Of a stretch of DNA of 64,000 bases, positions 33,891-46,799 are shown piece after piece. A program made the position numbers and the translations under genes. Positions within the stretch are counted from its first letter, which is position 1, and each line of letters starts with the position of its first letter. The DNA is taken from positions 48,938,572-49,002,571 of the forward strand of contig NC_060059.1 of NCBI RefSeq assembly GCF_020283565.1, in the 5' to 3' direction. The DNA comes from Trifolium pratense. Lineage: Eukaryota > Streptophyta > Magnoliopsida > Fabales > Fabaceae. The notes under the pieces were generated by a model that saw nothing but the letters and a program-made list of their open reading frames with translations, was not told the origin of the DNA and did not search any database.

Positions 33891-35085
33891 CCTTTGAATC
33901 CATAACAACTATCTCAATATGCTCATCCTCGTAACCGTGTTGACAACAATTCATATATCAATAATTGACACATATGAAGGCTTCCATGTTTCCTTTGATT
34001 CATTGATATCTTAAAATCAAAAGATCATATGATATGATTCTAATAAAAAAAAAAACTTGCTGTATAATTTGTGTAGAAATAGTAAAGTGAAACATAGATG
34101 AATGAAATTTGGAAAAGTTATTAGAGAATAGAAATTTTTTGACGAATAGAAAAGAAAAGAAAAAATAGAGAAAAAAAAAAGAAGTCATCACCGTGTAAAA
34201 AAGAAGAGAAAAAATAGAGAAAAAAAGTTCAGGCTCCAATATTTTAGGCATTTGAAGTTGTAACACATTTTTTTTTTGGTTGTGTAAAAAAAAAACACTT
34301 TTTTTTTATAAGGAAAGTTTTATTTTTTATTTTTTACGGATAGTAAGGAAGTTGTAACACATTGATTACCTTCTTTTTATTTTAGAATAATGCTTAATAA
34401 CACGAATATGCGGTTTATGAAAAACGCGAACATATGAAACAACGTCAATTATTATCTTCAACTTTTCTATTAATTACTTTTTGGATTTGTCTAACATGTG
34501 CAATATTACATAAGTTAAAGTAACCAAAAATAGTAATTATTTAATGAAAAACAACAATTGTAAAATATTGGAGCGCCAATCAATAACCTTTAAAGAAGGA
34601 AAACATTAATGCAGAAACATTGCAGATGAACATTTAAACACAAAAACAGTGGTGCAGATGAAAAATTAATTGGTTAGCTTTGAATCCATAACAACCATCT
34701 CAATATGCTCATCCTCCATAACGGTGTTGACATCAATCCATATATCAATAATTGACACACGAAGGCTTCCATGTTTCCTTTGATTCGTTGATATCTTTAA
34801 TAAAATAAATAGATCATATGATATAATTCTAATAAAAAAAATTGCCGTATAATTTGGGTAGAAATAGTGAAGTGAAGCATAGATGAATGAAAGTTGGAAG
34901 AGACAAAATGATCCTATATTTTTAATAAAAAATTAGAAATTTTATTAGGAATATTTAGGGTAATTTAGTAAGTTTGATACTAACTAACTTTATTATATTA
35001 TTATTAATGGTTAGTAGTAAACTTTGTAGCAATATTGTTTATGTTTCATTTATAAAAAAAAATTGTTTGTTTCTTTTTTTTTTGA

Positions 35086-36155
35086 TGAAAAATATTGTTT
35101 ATATTTTTGTAGAGTATTTTTTTTATTTCTATATTCCTATTTTTATGGGTTTTTTTTTCTTATTTTTTCTATATTCATTCTATATTTATTTATTTATTGA
35201 CTACTTTCGATAATTTTTTATTGTTTTTTTCATCCTTATTTTTATGTATAAATGGTTCTGTTTTGTTTATATCTATAATCTGTTTTGCTGTTATTTTTAA
35301 GCATATCATCTTTCTATATTTTGTTTTATATTTTTTTTTTAGTAAAATGAAACTAGAAAAATGATTTTTGCTTATATAGTGTTACGGAGACAATAATACT
35401 TATTCCCTCCGTCCTAAATTTTTGGTCCTTTTAGCTTGTTAGTTTTGCCCCAAATTATTAATCATTTTAAGAAAAACCCTTACTTTATCGATTTAATCAT
35501 TTTTTTAATAATCTTTAAACGATTTTTCTTGATTAATGTAAGTTGTAGATGATCACGGATTTGCAAAAAGAGTCACCAACCTTAGTCCAAATCATATGGT
35601 GTATATTAATACAACCAGCATGGTACATATAAAAAGGGGCAATTGAGAAATTGTTAAATCGGACGCCATAACCAATCATAATATACGCCAAAAACACAAC
35701 CTACCACTAGACTAACCTCTTATCGACATTTCGTTAGTTTGAGTAGAACTAGACTCAGACATTTTAACGAGTAGAACTAGACTTGAGTTTGAGCATTGTA
35801 AAAAAACATGGTTGGAAAGAGAGACCCGATTAAAGATGGCCAACAAATTTCTAACATATTAGTTATTGACTTAGTGAATACTTCGCACGAATAACATGGT
35901 TAACAAATATAGATCTCAATTGTTTTTCGCTGTATCGCATAGTATATGCCAAAAGAAACAATTGTTACCTAATTCCACAACTAACTAAGATTATCTATCA
36001 GATAAACAAGTTGGTAATGTAACCAAAAATGGAATATGGTGAGCAAAACTACCTAGTACAAATACAACGAACAGAACATGTATGCATTGGGACTACAAGA
36101 ATCCATCTACATCAAAGTGATTAACACCATGTGGAAGATGAGATTAATGGTGAAA
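35086..36155. other. 3' flank of the sterol reductase gene
   Basis: 35086-35403 is T-rich and unassigned. 35404-36155 holds the 3' UTR side of the minus-strand gene and is the parental form of the blocks duplicated in A and B. It lacks the SINE. Confidence 0.6.
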
Positions 36156-39100
36156 CTAATAAACATACGGCAAAATTCTCCATGGAACAAGTTTACGATA
36201 CTCTAACCATATATCTCTATACTTCTCTGCACAACGAGCTTCATCTCTTCTTTCTCTCCAGATTAACAGAATGAGAAGATAAATTGGATAGAAGTATGGA
36301 ACCGGTGAACTGCAAAAATTAGTAAGTTAATTATAAACGGTTGGCATTGTTTTCTTTTACAAAAATCTCTATCCGTAACTTCATAATAGAGTTAAAGAGA
36401 TCACCTGATGCCACAAGGTAAGCTAAAAGAGAGAGCAAGCAGCAAGTCCCCTAGGTAATTACAGTGTCTAGCAACACCCCTTTGACAAAATAACGATAAA
36501 TAATAAGATTCATAGATTCAATGAGAAACAGAAAAAATATTTGTATTTTCTGGATAGGCAAATTGTTAAAGTAATTTACCATGAGTAGCTTTTCTCTCCT
36601 AATTGAATGGTTAGTCACACATTCTTAATGTGCCCTATCGTTGTTTTTACTTTTAGTTTGTTACTATCTCCGTCCCTAAATATAAGACCCTCAAGTTTTT
36701 ATATTGTCCCTTTAAATAAGACTCTTCAAATTTTCAAGTGCATTAATTATTTCTTTACCACGGTACCCCTAATTATGTTACATCTTTTTCTGCAATCTAT
36801 CTGTAATAAATGCTTTGTAAAAACATTAACTAACTATCTCTCATGAAGGGTAAACTTGTAAAAACAATACTAATTGTCATCAAATTTAATATCATAATCA
36901 ACTTTGTTAATTCCCGTGATTTACGCAAAACGGGTCTTATATTTAGGGACAGAGGTAGTATTTGTTTTGGTGAGGTGGCATTTGTGAGTGGAAAGGATTT
37001 TCGACGTATCACTTTGTAACTATCTTAGCTATAAAGCTAGGCCAATTATCCTAAATGAAGGTAACTCACATATCAGAAAATATATCTTCCTCTCTATGAA
37101 AACTCTAATATTTCTATATTAGTTATTTACTCTTCATCACTGGAGCTCATTCAGCTATTGAGTTCCCTGTGTTTAAGTACGGAATTTCTCAGTTAATCCT
37201 TGAAAATCCATTTTCCCCTCGCACAAATGTTTGTATATTAGTTATGTTAGTATTTTAATTTTTAACTATTAACCGAAACAAGAATATTAACATGTTCTAA
37301 CTATTTATAATGATATGCATATATCAAATGAAATCTTACCAATAACCAGAAGCAAGTAGCTTGCCTCCAATGACTTTTGGAGGTTTACCCCAAATAGGAG
37401 CCTTTGGATTCTTCTTGAAATCATGTTTTTGCTTGTTTGCTCCTCGAAATACCATGTATCTGCAGTTATATTCAAATTACAGTTTATAAGGTTTACGGAC
37501 AGAAATGATTATGTGATAATTACATCAATAGAAGTTTTCATAAAGTTTTCTTTTATGTGTTAACTTTATGTCGCCTACAGTGTGTGTGTGCTGCATTATA
37601 AAATTAACTTTTACAGATTATGGTTAAGTTACCCAATAAGGAAGACAAAGCAATTAGCTACAACTGCAGCCGTTGTTAACTCAACTTTGTTCTTCAAAAG
37701 CCACCAGCCCTAATAGAAATCGCAGAGTGTCAATACATGCAAGATTTTAAGATGTAAATAAGTGAAGCTTAAAAAACTTGTTGCAGTTTCACTTTCCCAC
37801 ACAGGTGAATAATGCGTTTAAATCATACATCTAAATAACATTTGTAGATCAAGTTTGAGTTTTCGACCATTGCTTTTGTGTATGTGTAAAACAAAACGGA
37901 TCTATTTTCTTGATGATAGCAAATTGTGCACACAAGGAAATGTAGTTATGACTTATGAGTCGGCTGCTATAATGCTATTTGAAAATGAAGTGTTATTCTA
38001 ATTGAACATTATTTTTCAATATTATTCAACTTATCTTATTGAGTTCATTTTGTCACTGATGTGTAATGCACCGAGTATTTAGTTACTAAGTTAATTGGAC
38101 ATGTAATGTTTGTTGATGTTGATATGCTTTCTATCGTAGATGAAAAAGAAAACAAAAGTATAATTTAAAGCATTTAGAAGACTAATATCAAAATAGGTTT
38201 AAAACTCTTAATAAGTTCGGAAGACTGTTATACTCTTCTGAACAATAGTGCATTCTAAATGCTTTAAATCTAAGTTGAAAGGGTATTTTCTTTCATTTTG
38301 GTGCATCGAGTTTGGTCCATGTTCACGGCATCGAGTTTGGGACTAAAGTGACTAACAGATTGAAGACTGAAGAGTGGAGGATTTATTTGGGTTTTTGTCC
38401 GAGTCAGGGACTAATTGACAGCGCGTTATACTTTCAGGGACCAAAATGGTGGTTTGCCTATAGAACTTCCCGAAACTTCCTAAAAAGGTATATATGATGC
38501 CAACACCAGAACTTCAAAACCCTTTAGGAATTAACAAACTCTATAAATAGCAATCTTCAGTAATTCATATTAGAGTAATAGTGGTGTTGATTCCATAGAT
38601 AATAAAAAGAGTAGTAGAATGCGTGCAATAGAAAGAACTATAAGGATGATACAAAATAGTTTGAGTCTTATCAATAGTTTGATGATATGAAAAAGTGGTC
38701 AGGATCTAGATCCAAAAGAACTACAAGTCAGAGAGAGAAAGTAGGAAGTATAGAGGCCTGAATAAAAATAAGAGCGATTAAAAAGTGAGTCACAACAGTA
38801 TGACATAAACATTGCTCAAAACAGGTATAACATCTCTTTCATGACTTTGGCAAAGTAAATTGCAGGTTGGGACATTTTTATTTTTCAACCAAGTTCGTAA
38901 TTATAATCGATACCTGTATGCTAAAAGTAAAAGGAATCCACACTAAATCTCCAAAGACCAACATGAAGCCTAATCTCTCTGCAATTATGTCCCATCTGCA
39001 AAAGACAAGAAAAGGTTAGAAAAGGGAATTCAATCATATACTAATCCCCCCAATGCATCTGCGACATACAAATTAATTCGTATCAGTCTATTGTCGTTGG

Positions 39101-42100
39101 AATTTTATGATGGATGGTTCTTCCCCTAGTGCAGAAAGGTAATGCATAGACTGCATCAATAAACTTGACCATAAGCAAATAAACCCACAAGCATAGGCAC
39201 TTGCATATCCAATGTAACCACCCTCGCCAAATAAAATATAAGCAACCACTTACAAGCTTACTTGTAAGTGGATTTATTTGAAATGTATGACACAAGTCTA
39301 ATTTAAGACATCTCAATGGAGTTCAAAACAATCTTGATTTAGTCTGAAATTTTATAAGCATGACACGGACAATACAAAATTCAGATCCAAAAATAGATTT
39401 TTTTACTAAAACTCGTCAGGTATTTTATTTTTCTTCCATTGGTGCAAGAATTCTGATTTACAACAATATGAATGAATGTCATTGTCATAAAACTTATACT
39501 TAGGACATGTTGCCGATGATAAAATCAAAAGAGCACATCAACCTAATACTCTTCTAGTCCCAAAGGCTAATTCACTTACGTGGATGTCATGTACTCTTCG
39601 TGTACAAAGTAGTCCAGGATGTATAGCTGAAACAAATGTGCCGAAATTTTTTTAAAAAATAAAAATACAGACATGCATAATACGAGTTTTTCGACCAACG
39701 AAAGAAAGTATGCAAGTTTTTGAGATTACTGCACAGAATAGCTGGAAGAGAATCATTGACTTGCTCAAAGTACCATCTTGAATGCTCTTAGCAAGAACTG
39801 ATAGATTGATAAGTAGCCACCCCATCATTCCAGCTCTAACAAAGAAAAATCTGCAATTTGATAATTCTGTTAGGAGCATATCCGATTCATTTCAGCCATC
39901 ACTCATACCTCCTTAGTTATGCGGATGATGGTTATATCTTGTCTTATTTCAAAAGTCAGTTAAGATGTAAGTGAGCTATGCAAAAAAATTACCAAAAAAT
40001 TTATTGCCTTGAAAAGTAACGACGAAAAAATACTAACCTTAAATTTAGTCAAATGACACAATACAACACAAACATTAAATGATGTTTTTTTAGAATTAGG
40101 AGATGGCATTAGAATGTAGAACAGTAGAAGGCATAGGTTATTTAAAAATAGTTATTCACATGTTTAGATCCATTTGAAAACTGCTTGATGTATTATTATA
40201 GTTACATATAATTTTCTGCTTTTAAAAACTAAACTTACAATACAATATAAATTTTACAATACAATATAAATGTTTCTTGCCTATGCTTGCTGTATAACAT
40301 GAGTACAAGTATTTGGTTTTTAAAATAACAATTCAATTTCATTCCTTCAAATACAAATCAGTGTTAAGTTGCCATAAAATGCCTTGGTGCCTCCATCCTA
40401 CACAAATTGGCCATGGCAGTTGTCAAAAAACCCACCACCACAATCCGCCATGGACGATATTTGACAACATTGACGCAAATACATGTTTTTTGTTCATTTT
40501 TATGAAGATTCTAGTTGTATAGCATTCGAATCACACAATCAGGATGCGAAACAACAGAACAAATTGGCTGTCAATAAAACTTAGGAAAAACACAGACAAG
40601 TTTGATGAGGAGAGGAAGACAACTATCTACAGATGATACAATTTGACGGGAAAAAATAATTTGATATTCAGAATGTTTAAGAAGGTAATTTGTAGAAGAG
40701 ATACACCTTCCCTGGGCAGCGGATGTGGAAGGTATATCAGTCATGTCAAATGAGAAGAAAATAAGCATCTTTCATTGGCACCAGTGAGGTAAGATAGTAT
40801 TATTTTCCCACAACTTGCAATTAATAAACACTTGTTTTAAATGAGAACAAGCAAGGAACCACAATGAATAGATCACATACTTGAGGTCAATACTCATGAA
40901 CTGAGGATTTAATTGTATTCCAAACCACCTGTTAAAATAAAATAAAAAAACAAAAATTAACAAGATTAACCATAAAAACACAATTATTTGGCCCACATAA
41001 TACATCGTAGTCTATCATGACATTAGACACCACATCTTCATGTATTTTATCGATATATTATTTAAAATGAACGCATAGTAAAAAGAACATATCTAGTACT
41101 AGTATGTGGTTCATGTAGTAGTGTATATACGAGGAAAATATTTCTAAATGGATTAAAAGTGAAACAAAATATAAATCAGTTTAATCATGTTTAAGCCAAA
41201 AAGTGACCAAAATATCACTACATATTATTAGTATAACCTCTTGAAGACAACAAAATTTTGCAGGGAGCCTAGGGCCAGAAAAATGCACAAAACGAGAAGC
41301 TTATTATGGTTTAAATGAAGTGTTAAGTAGGAACAAAATGAAGCATATTAAAATTGAAAACGAGGGATGAGGTTCATGGAATAAGTCATTATAATGCATT
41401 TTATTCCAAACATACGTTGCCTTGAATTTTTTCCACTAAAGTAGCAATCAGTTAAAGTAATCTTAATATTCACTACATACCAATCATGTATCAGGTTTCC
41501 AGTGATATGAGGTTTTAGCGATGAACCTTTACTCTTTGACTTGCAACCGGAAAAATAGAGTACCAGGGCCACCTGCCATTTATATGCAAGAGATGAACAA
41601 AAGTGACAACCCAATGGGAAGAAAATTCATGCTATCCAGAATGATACAAATAAAACACAAGATAATTTAAATAAACCATCTTATTCATACTTGCACGACT
41701 AAAACACAAACAGCAGATAGATGGTTATGACGTACAAAAATCGGTGATATAATTTTCTTTTGATTAAGTTAAAAAGGACCACAGTCATGGAATGATCAAT
41801 TAAAAGGGGTAAAGGAATCCATATAAAACTTAAGACAAACCACCAAAAAATATCAACTTCTAACTGGATTAACTAAATATCCATGACTCAGTTTTTCAAA
41901 ATTAATTGAGTAATCCATGTAACCTGTTGAAAAACTTCGATATGAAAAACAAGAAAATTTAAATTCAATTTAGAGTGGTTTGGAAAGTATCAACATAGCA
42001 TTCGAAATCAGCAATAAGTCATGAAGAAAGTGATAATCTGGGGAAGAGATTAAATAGTTAAACTATGGCAATACATATCACTCTTATCTCTTAAGTGTTT

Positions 42101-43172
42101 ACAAAAACAAACATGGCCGGTAATTAAATAAATAAGCAGATGGTAGTACTTTTGAAACTCCAAAGGTTAATTATAAGCTTACATACAAGAAAACTGAAGA
42201 TAAAAGTTGTAGACAGCAGCTCAAGTCCTCTATCTGCTATAGCCTGCAAGAATTACCAAAACAGTTGATAAAACATGTTAACTTCTGCACATAGTTCCAA
42301 ATTATGGATTACAACTGCAATTGCGGCTGCAATGCAGAGGCTCTAGAAGTCTTTGCATCAACCGCAATTGCCTATTTTCCCACAGTATCAAATTTTGCAG
42401 CACAAATGCAACTGCAATTTATAACCTATGAAGCATGGATCCAGACACAGACACCAGACACGACACGGTTAGTGACACATCGACACCGATAATAATTTGA
42501 AAAAATGACATAATTCAATGTAATCATAAGTGTCGGTCCCCGTCACCGACGCGTGTCCGATTCTGGGACACGACTAATCCGATGAGTGTCTGTGCGAACC
42601 ATCCGAATTATCATAAAAGAAATTGATGCAACATAAAAAATCACACTACATGCCGCTCAATTCTTTGCATTTCATGCATTAACTTACACAAATGCGGATT
42701 ATTCATATACATTATGCAAACACTTACAGTAAGAGATACAAATTCCATCTTGGCACTGATCCAAAGAAGTCCAACCAACAGAAAAAGCGAAAGTAGACCT
42801 AAAAAAACAAAAAATGCAAACAAAGTTAAATTAACAAATCATATGAAAAGGAAAGAAAAAAAAAACCAAATTAACAAACACAGATTATAAATAAGAAGTA
42901 ACGAACCATTGCAGTGATAGTGAAGACGAGTTGAATCAGAAAGAAGAACACCAGGAACAAGTTTTCCAGGGAGAATGGATCCAACAATGGCCAAATAAGT
43001 GAAGAATCCTGCGAGTAAAGAAACCTGACCCAGATTCGGAAAATGTAAAAAGATTCAAAATTGATGATTGTTTTGAAATAAATGAGTGAATTAAAGAAGT
43101 GGGTAGTGAGTGATAGGTACTAACAGAGTTCCAAGAAGGAATGAGAGCGTGAATGAGAAAACTCAGATCCAT
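36156..43172 (-). CDS. FK: Delta(14)-sterol reductase (FACKEL/ERG24 family)
   Basis: Membrane enzyme of the ER that reduces the C14-C15 double bond after obtusifoliol 14-demethylation, on the route to sitosterol and brassinosteroids. My 13 exons: 43172-43125, 43024-42907, 42798-42728, 42243-42187, 41572-41481, 40928-40881, 39850-39730, 39626-39580, 38995-38914, 37709-37633, 37459-37340, 36479-36405, 36309-36156. All are GT-AG and in phase, giving 369 aa, the usual plant length. Landmarks: GSILPGKLVPGVLL, RLHYHCNGLLSL, HEEYMTSTWDIIAERLGFML, FRGANKQKHDF, and the family signature GGKLLASGYWGVARHCNYLG; it ends RILPYVY. It is multi-pass hydrophobic throughout. An in-frame ATG eight codons upstream (43196) is an alternative start. 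Introns hold a Stowaway MITE and a GACAC MITE. No lesion seen. Confidence 0.97.
36664..36958. mobile_element. Stowaway-type MITE in sterol reductase intron 11
   Basis: 295 bp with terminal inverted repeats ctatctccgtccctaaatat and, on the complement, ctacctctgtccctaaatat, continuing into AAGACCC. TA at 36662-36663 and 36959-36960 is the expected Tc1/mariner-type target duplication. Confidence 0.88.
42429..42597. repeat. GACAC-rich MITE, copy 3, in sterol reductase intron 3
   Basis: Runs from atggatccagacacagacac to gtgtctgtgcgaaccat, ends roughly inverted, with GACACGACACGG inside. Same family as the copies at 7557 and 16640. Confidence 0.6.
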
Positions 43173-43480
43173 GTTTGACTCTGTCACTCTCTTCAAGTGA
43201 GGAAAATGATAGTGTGACTTTGATTTGATATCAGTTTGAGAATGCTATGTTGCTCAAAATTGACATTGCGATTCACTTCACCAAGTTGAAATTAACAAAC
43301 TACTACTTCACACAAGTTCATAAACATTTTATTCCAATTAAAAATAAATAAAAATCGAAAAAATAATTTAATTCTAGTTTTGCTCTCTTATTTTCAATTT
43401 TTGAAGTTTTTTTTTTTTTTTTATATGACGAGAGTAAAAAGCCCAATAAAAATAAATAAAAAATCGTGGCGCTATAACAA
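43173..43480. promoter_or_regulatory. Presumed 5' UTR and promoter of the sterol reductase gene
   Basis: Lies between the start codon and the first LINE remnant. No unambiguous TATA box chosen. A poly-T run is at 43409-43422. Called by position only. Confidence 0.3.
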
Positions 43481-44330
43481 TCCTAGACATACAAATTTTA
43501 GAAATGTCATTAAAGAGGATACTCTAGAGGTTTATAGGAGGAGTCTCGAGCATCATTACATAAAAAAGTTATGGATAAGATTATGATTAGCTAACCAATT
43601 GTCGTGTATATGTCGAATAAAAGTGTCTGTCGCCTAATTGAGGTTGCCATTCTTTGTAACCATATCGATTAGCACATTGAAATCACTTTCTACGATGAGA
43701 TGAATGACTCATTGTCTTTGCGCCAACTTTATTCTCGTGTACATACCCCACATTTCAGCATGTAAGGTGTCACAACTTCTAATCTTTTGAGTATATCCAA
43801 CGACCATTTTAGTTCGCCAGTAATCCACCTCACCCAACAACGTCTTGAATCTTTTTATAAGCCTTGCCACTATTAAGCTTGGCCCAACCTTCTAGGGACA
43901 CTTCCAGCCTATGTACATGGTTTCCATCTTCCATAGACCTCTATTAAGGTGGTCGTGCTCATATCTGTCAATCTTTTGGCATCTTGAGGATCATATCGAT
44001 ATGATCTTCAGGTCTTCAAAAGTCTTCATCAAAAATTGATTTATTTTGCCACTTCCACATGTTTCAACAAACCACCATGAAAATGGTTACCCACCCTTTA
44101 TTTGCACTACATACTCTTCGTTGCTGAGATATTGAAGAAGTCATTCCTGTAATTAAAAGAAAAGAAATTAGTGATATGATTGGAAGTTACTAACCTAATC
44201 CATATTTGGGTCGCATGGAAGCAATCCCTCATGGTATGGATGCCTGTTTCATCATCGTTTCCATAATTGTAACAAACTGGTAAAATCCCCACCTCTCATC
44301 TGCGCAGCCGGTAGTTAGTCAAAAGACGTT
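43480..44330 (-). pseudogene. LINE 3' fragment: zinc-binding RT tail and RNase H remnants
   Basis: On the minus strand, 44292-44107 gives CYNYGNDDETGIHTMRDC, the zinc-binding region found at the end of plant non-LTR RTs. Further down, frames around 43880-43620 give SCDTLHAEMWGMY and LIVESDFNVLIDMVTKNG, an RNase H-like (RVT_3) domain. Stops and shifts interrupt it. Old degenerate insertion. Confidence 0.7.
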
Positions 44331-44534
44331 CATGTGCCGCTAACTATATAAATGTTTGAATTCCGCGTGGGCCGTTCCAAGTCCAGATAATCCGAAATTC
44401 AATAAAATAAATAAATAAAATCTGACCAATTAATAATAATTTTCCTAAAAAATTCATCCTAAAAAGAATTAATTAACCCACTTAGCCCGATCAATTTTAT
44501 TGGTTATTTTGGTTATTATCTTACCACGTGTGTA

Positions 44535-44700
44535 AATTATAAGTGTATCAACCATTCATATCCAGTCTCAATAACCTATCAAAAGAATTTAGATTTTTTG
44601 TGAAATTTAACAAATATTCAAACCATTGGTGGATTTTATAAAATTTGTATCCGTTAAAGTGTTATTAAGTACATCGATGTAATTTAATCTCTCCCCATGT
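44535..44700. repeat. Single arm of a fold-back MITE
   Basis: Shares tggtggattttataaaattt, ccgttaaa and ttattaag words with the right arms of the elements at 20410-20807 and 48458-48788. No left arm, so truncated. Confidence 0.5.
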
Positions 44701-44833
44701 GTGTCCCTGATGAAAATGAAATTGAGTTTGGTTACCACCTATTGTTTGCTCAAGCTCCCATGCTAGCAAAGTAACACACACAGAAAGAGTACACAACTCA
44801 ATTTCCAAAGAATACAAGAAATATCAAAGAAAG

Positions 44834-45972
44834 ATGGAGCATTTGCCACAACAATTCTTATGCAACATCCTCACAAGATTATCGGTAAAAGAATTATCAA
44901 AATGCAAATGTTTGCAAGTCATGATTAGATCTCATTATTACTCCTCATTTCATTGCCAATCACTATCATGTCTACAACAATCAACAACATCATCATCATC
45001 ATCTCTTGGTTCTTAGAGCACCTATTCATGATCACGTTATTCTCAAACCTTATATTTCTCTGTTTTCTTGGAATACAAGTCAACCCAAAGGACTTTTACC
45101 TCTCAGATTTTCAACCCTCCTTATGAATACAATAATGGCAATATTCAACATTGGACTAGAATAATGGATCCTTGTAATGGAATATTCTGTCTTATAGGAT
45201 CTCCAAATGCATTGATCCCTTCTTTAAGACAGTTTCTACCTTTGCCTAAATCCCATCATAGAGAGTCTCCTGGTGATATGAATGATTTCAATGAACATTA
45301 TGGTTTTGGTTTTGACCCTAACACTAATGATTATAAACTTATTGTGCTTAGAGATTTTGTGTTAGATGATTCAGATGAAGTAGAAAATAATGAGTTTTTA
45401 TCAGCTGAGTTATAGAGCCTTAATTCAAACTCTTGGAGAGATATCGATGCTCCACTTTACAACCCTTTTCCATTTAATACTTGGCGTTGTTCTTCCATTT
45501 ACACTTTTGTGAAAAACTGTTGTAAACTTGTCATTGGTGGGGTTTTCTTGTTGATGAGTCTGGTAACGAAGGAGATTATGTTCTAGCATTTGACATGGTT
45601 AATGAGTTGTTTAGAAAGATTAAAGTGCCTAAAGTAGTGTATTCTTTACATGATTGTTCTAAAACTTTGGTACCGTTTAATGAATCTAGGGGATTAGATA
45701 ATTGGTTTCACTTTGATGTTTGGGTTATGAAAGATTATTTCAATGAAGGGTCATGGATTTTGCAATATAGTGTTGGACCTGTGCCGGTGGCTTACTATCT
45801 CGTTGGATTTTATGGGAGCGATCAGTTTCTTTGGAGAGATGACAACGAGAGGTTGGTGTTGTACGAAGCTGTGAACGATAATACAAGATAACTTCCGGTT
45901 AATACAAAGAATGATTCAGTAAGAATTGCTAGATACATGGAAAGTCTTGTTTCGCTTAAAAGGGGAAATTAA
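44834..45972 (+). pseudogene. F-box protein pseudogene
   Basis: Starts with a good F-box (MEHLPQQFLCNILTRLSVKELSKCK), then loses frame where the family has SVCKSWLDLI: a 1-bp shift and a TGA follow within 20 bp. Later segments in two other frames (45068-45415 and 45595-45891) give the F-box-associated region: IMDPCNGIFCLIGSPN, GFGFDPNTNDYKLI, WRDIDAPLYN, then a WILQYSVGPV-like stretch, and LESLVSLKRGN-like residues up to 45972. The intact gene would be an SCF substrate receptor of the F-box-associated type. At least three lesions make this copy non-functional. Confidence 0.85.
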
Positions 45973-46358
45973 AGTAGTCTCTGATGTTTTTCTTGTAGTT
46001 TCGTTCCTGATACTCTAATGCATGGAAAGACTTTGTTTCACTTCGAAGGAGAAATGAAAGGTGGTGAGTTTGACGAAATCAAGGTGTAGCTCCTTAGTTG
46101 TAAGTTAGTTTATGTGATTATGATAATATTGTAATTGAGTTATTGCATCAAGATGTAATACATTAATTGTGTTAGTTTTCTTCTTGATTAATATAATAGA
46201 ACTGATTATAAACCAAAAAAAATAATAATAATAGAACTGATTAGCTTCTTAAGAACTTATTCTGTTAGAAATTTTGTTTCTAAGCATACAAAAATTGAAT
46301 GTTGATTCTTTTTTTACTTTAGAGCAGGATGCATTATGCTATAAAATTCTTTTAACAT

Positions 46359-46793
46359 CTATGTTAGGTAGTGGATTGTATGCAACCTTCTGATTTTGTC
46401 GGGGGATCGATGTTTGGTTAAGAGATGAATCAATTTTCTTTTTCTTCGCATAAACAAAATGTTCCAAAATAGTTGCATATTGCTATTGTACTTGTGCTGA
46501 ACCTTTTTATTTGTATTGTAATACTTATATGATAAGCAATAGCATGAAAACACAAGCCATAACATTTCATATCTGACACAAGTTTTGAATTGACAAATGT
46601 ATCTAACATACTCAAGTCCTAAAGTTGTGGATGTACAAATAAAAAGCGGCACAAGATTGCACGTTTGCACCGGATTTATTGCATTAGTAATGAGATCTAA
46701 CCATGACTTGCAAACAGATTTGCATCTTGATAATTCTTTTACCGATAATCTTATGAGGATGTTGGATAACAATTCTTGTGGCAAATGATCCAT
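46359..46793 (-). pseudogene. Truncated F-box gene fragment
   Basis: 144-aa frame beginning MDHLPQELLSNILIRLSV and KELSRCKSVCKSWLDLI, an intact F-box of about 45 residues. After that the sequence no longer resembles the family and runs into AT-rich filler to a stop. The 20 bp upstream of the ATG match those before the plus-strand F-box relic at 44834, so the two are inverted duplicates pointing at each other. Just upstream (46831-46865) the minus strand holds another scrap, NMLTRLSVK. Expression as a bare F-box protein is possible but unlikely. Confidence 0.7.
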
Positions 46794-46799
46794 CTTTCT

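Larger units (their letters stand above)
29889..35085 (+). mobile_element. Copy B of the gene-fragment element (tandem to the sterol reductase gene)
   Basis: Starts with a Stowaway-like ccctccgtc string shared with 35404. It then follows the 3' flank of the sterol reductase gene (30236-31126 against 35508-36155), the SINE, the exon fragment, the minisatellite (with a hAT insertion) and the same tail as copy A. It also has a second partial copy of the tail (34575-35085 repeats 33810-34060). Homology with copy A is lost at about 35085, before the Helitron end. It extends further into the gene's 3' flank than copy A does. Confidence 0.7.

Noticed and set aside
34974..35213. 79-aa Phe/Leu/Tyr-rich frame resembling a membrane protein
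   Set aside because: Low-complexity T-rich DNA; hydrophobicity follows from base composition.
46359..46793. Functional short F-box protein
   Set aside because: Only the 45-residue F-box is family-like, the substrate-binding part is missing, and the locus is an inverted relic; kept as a pseudogene.
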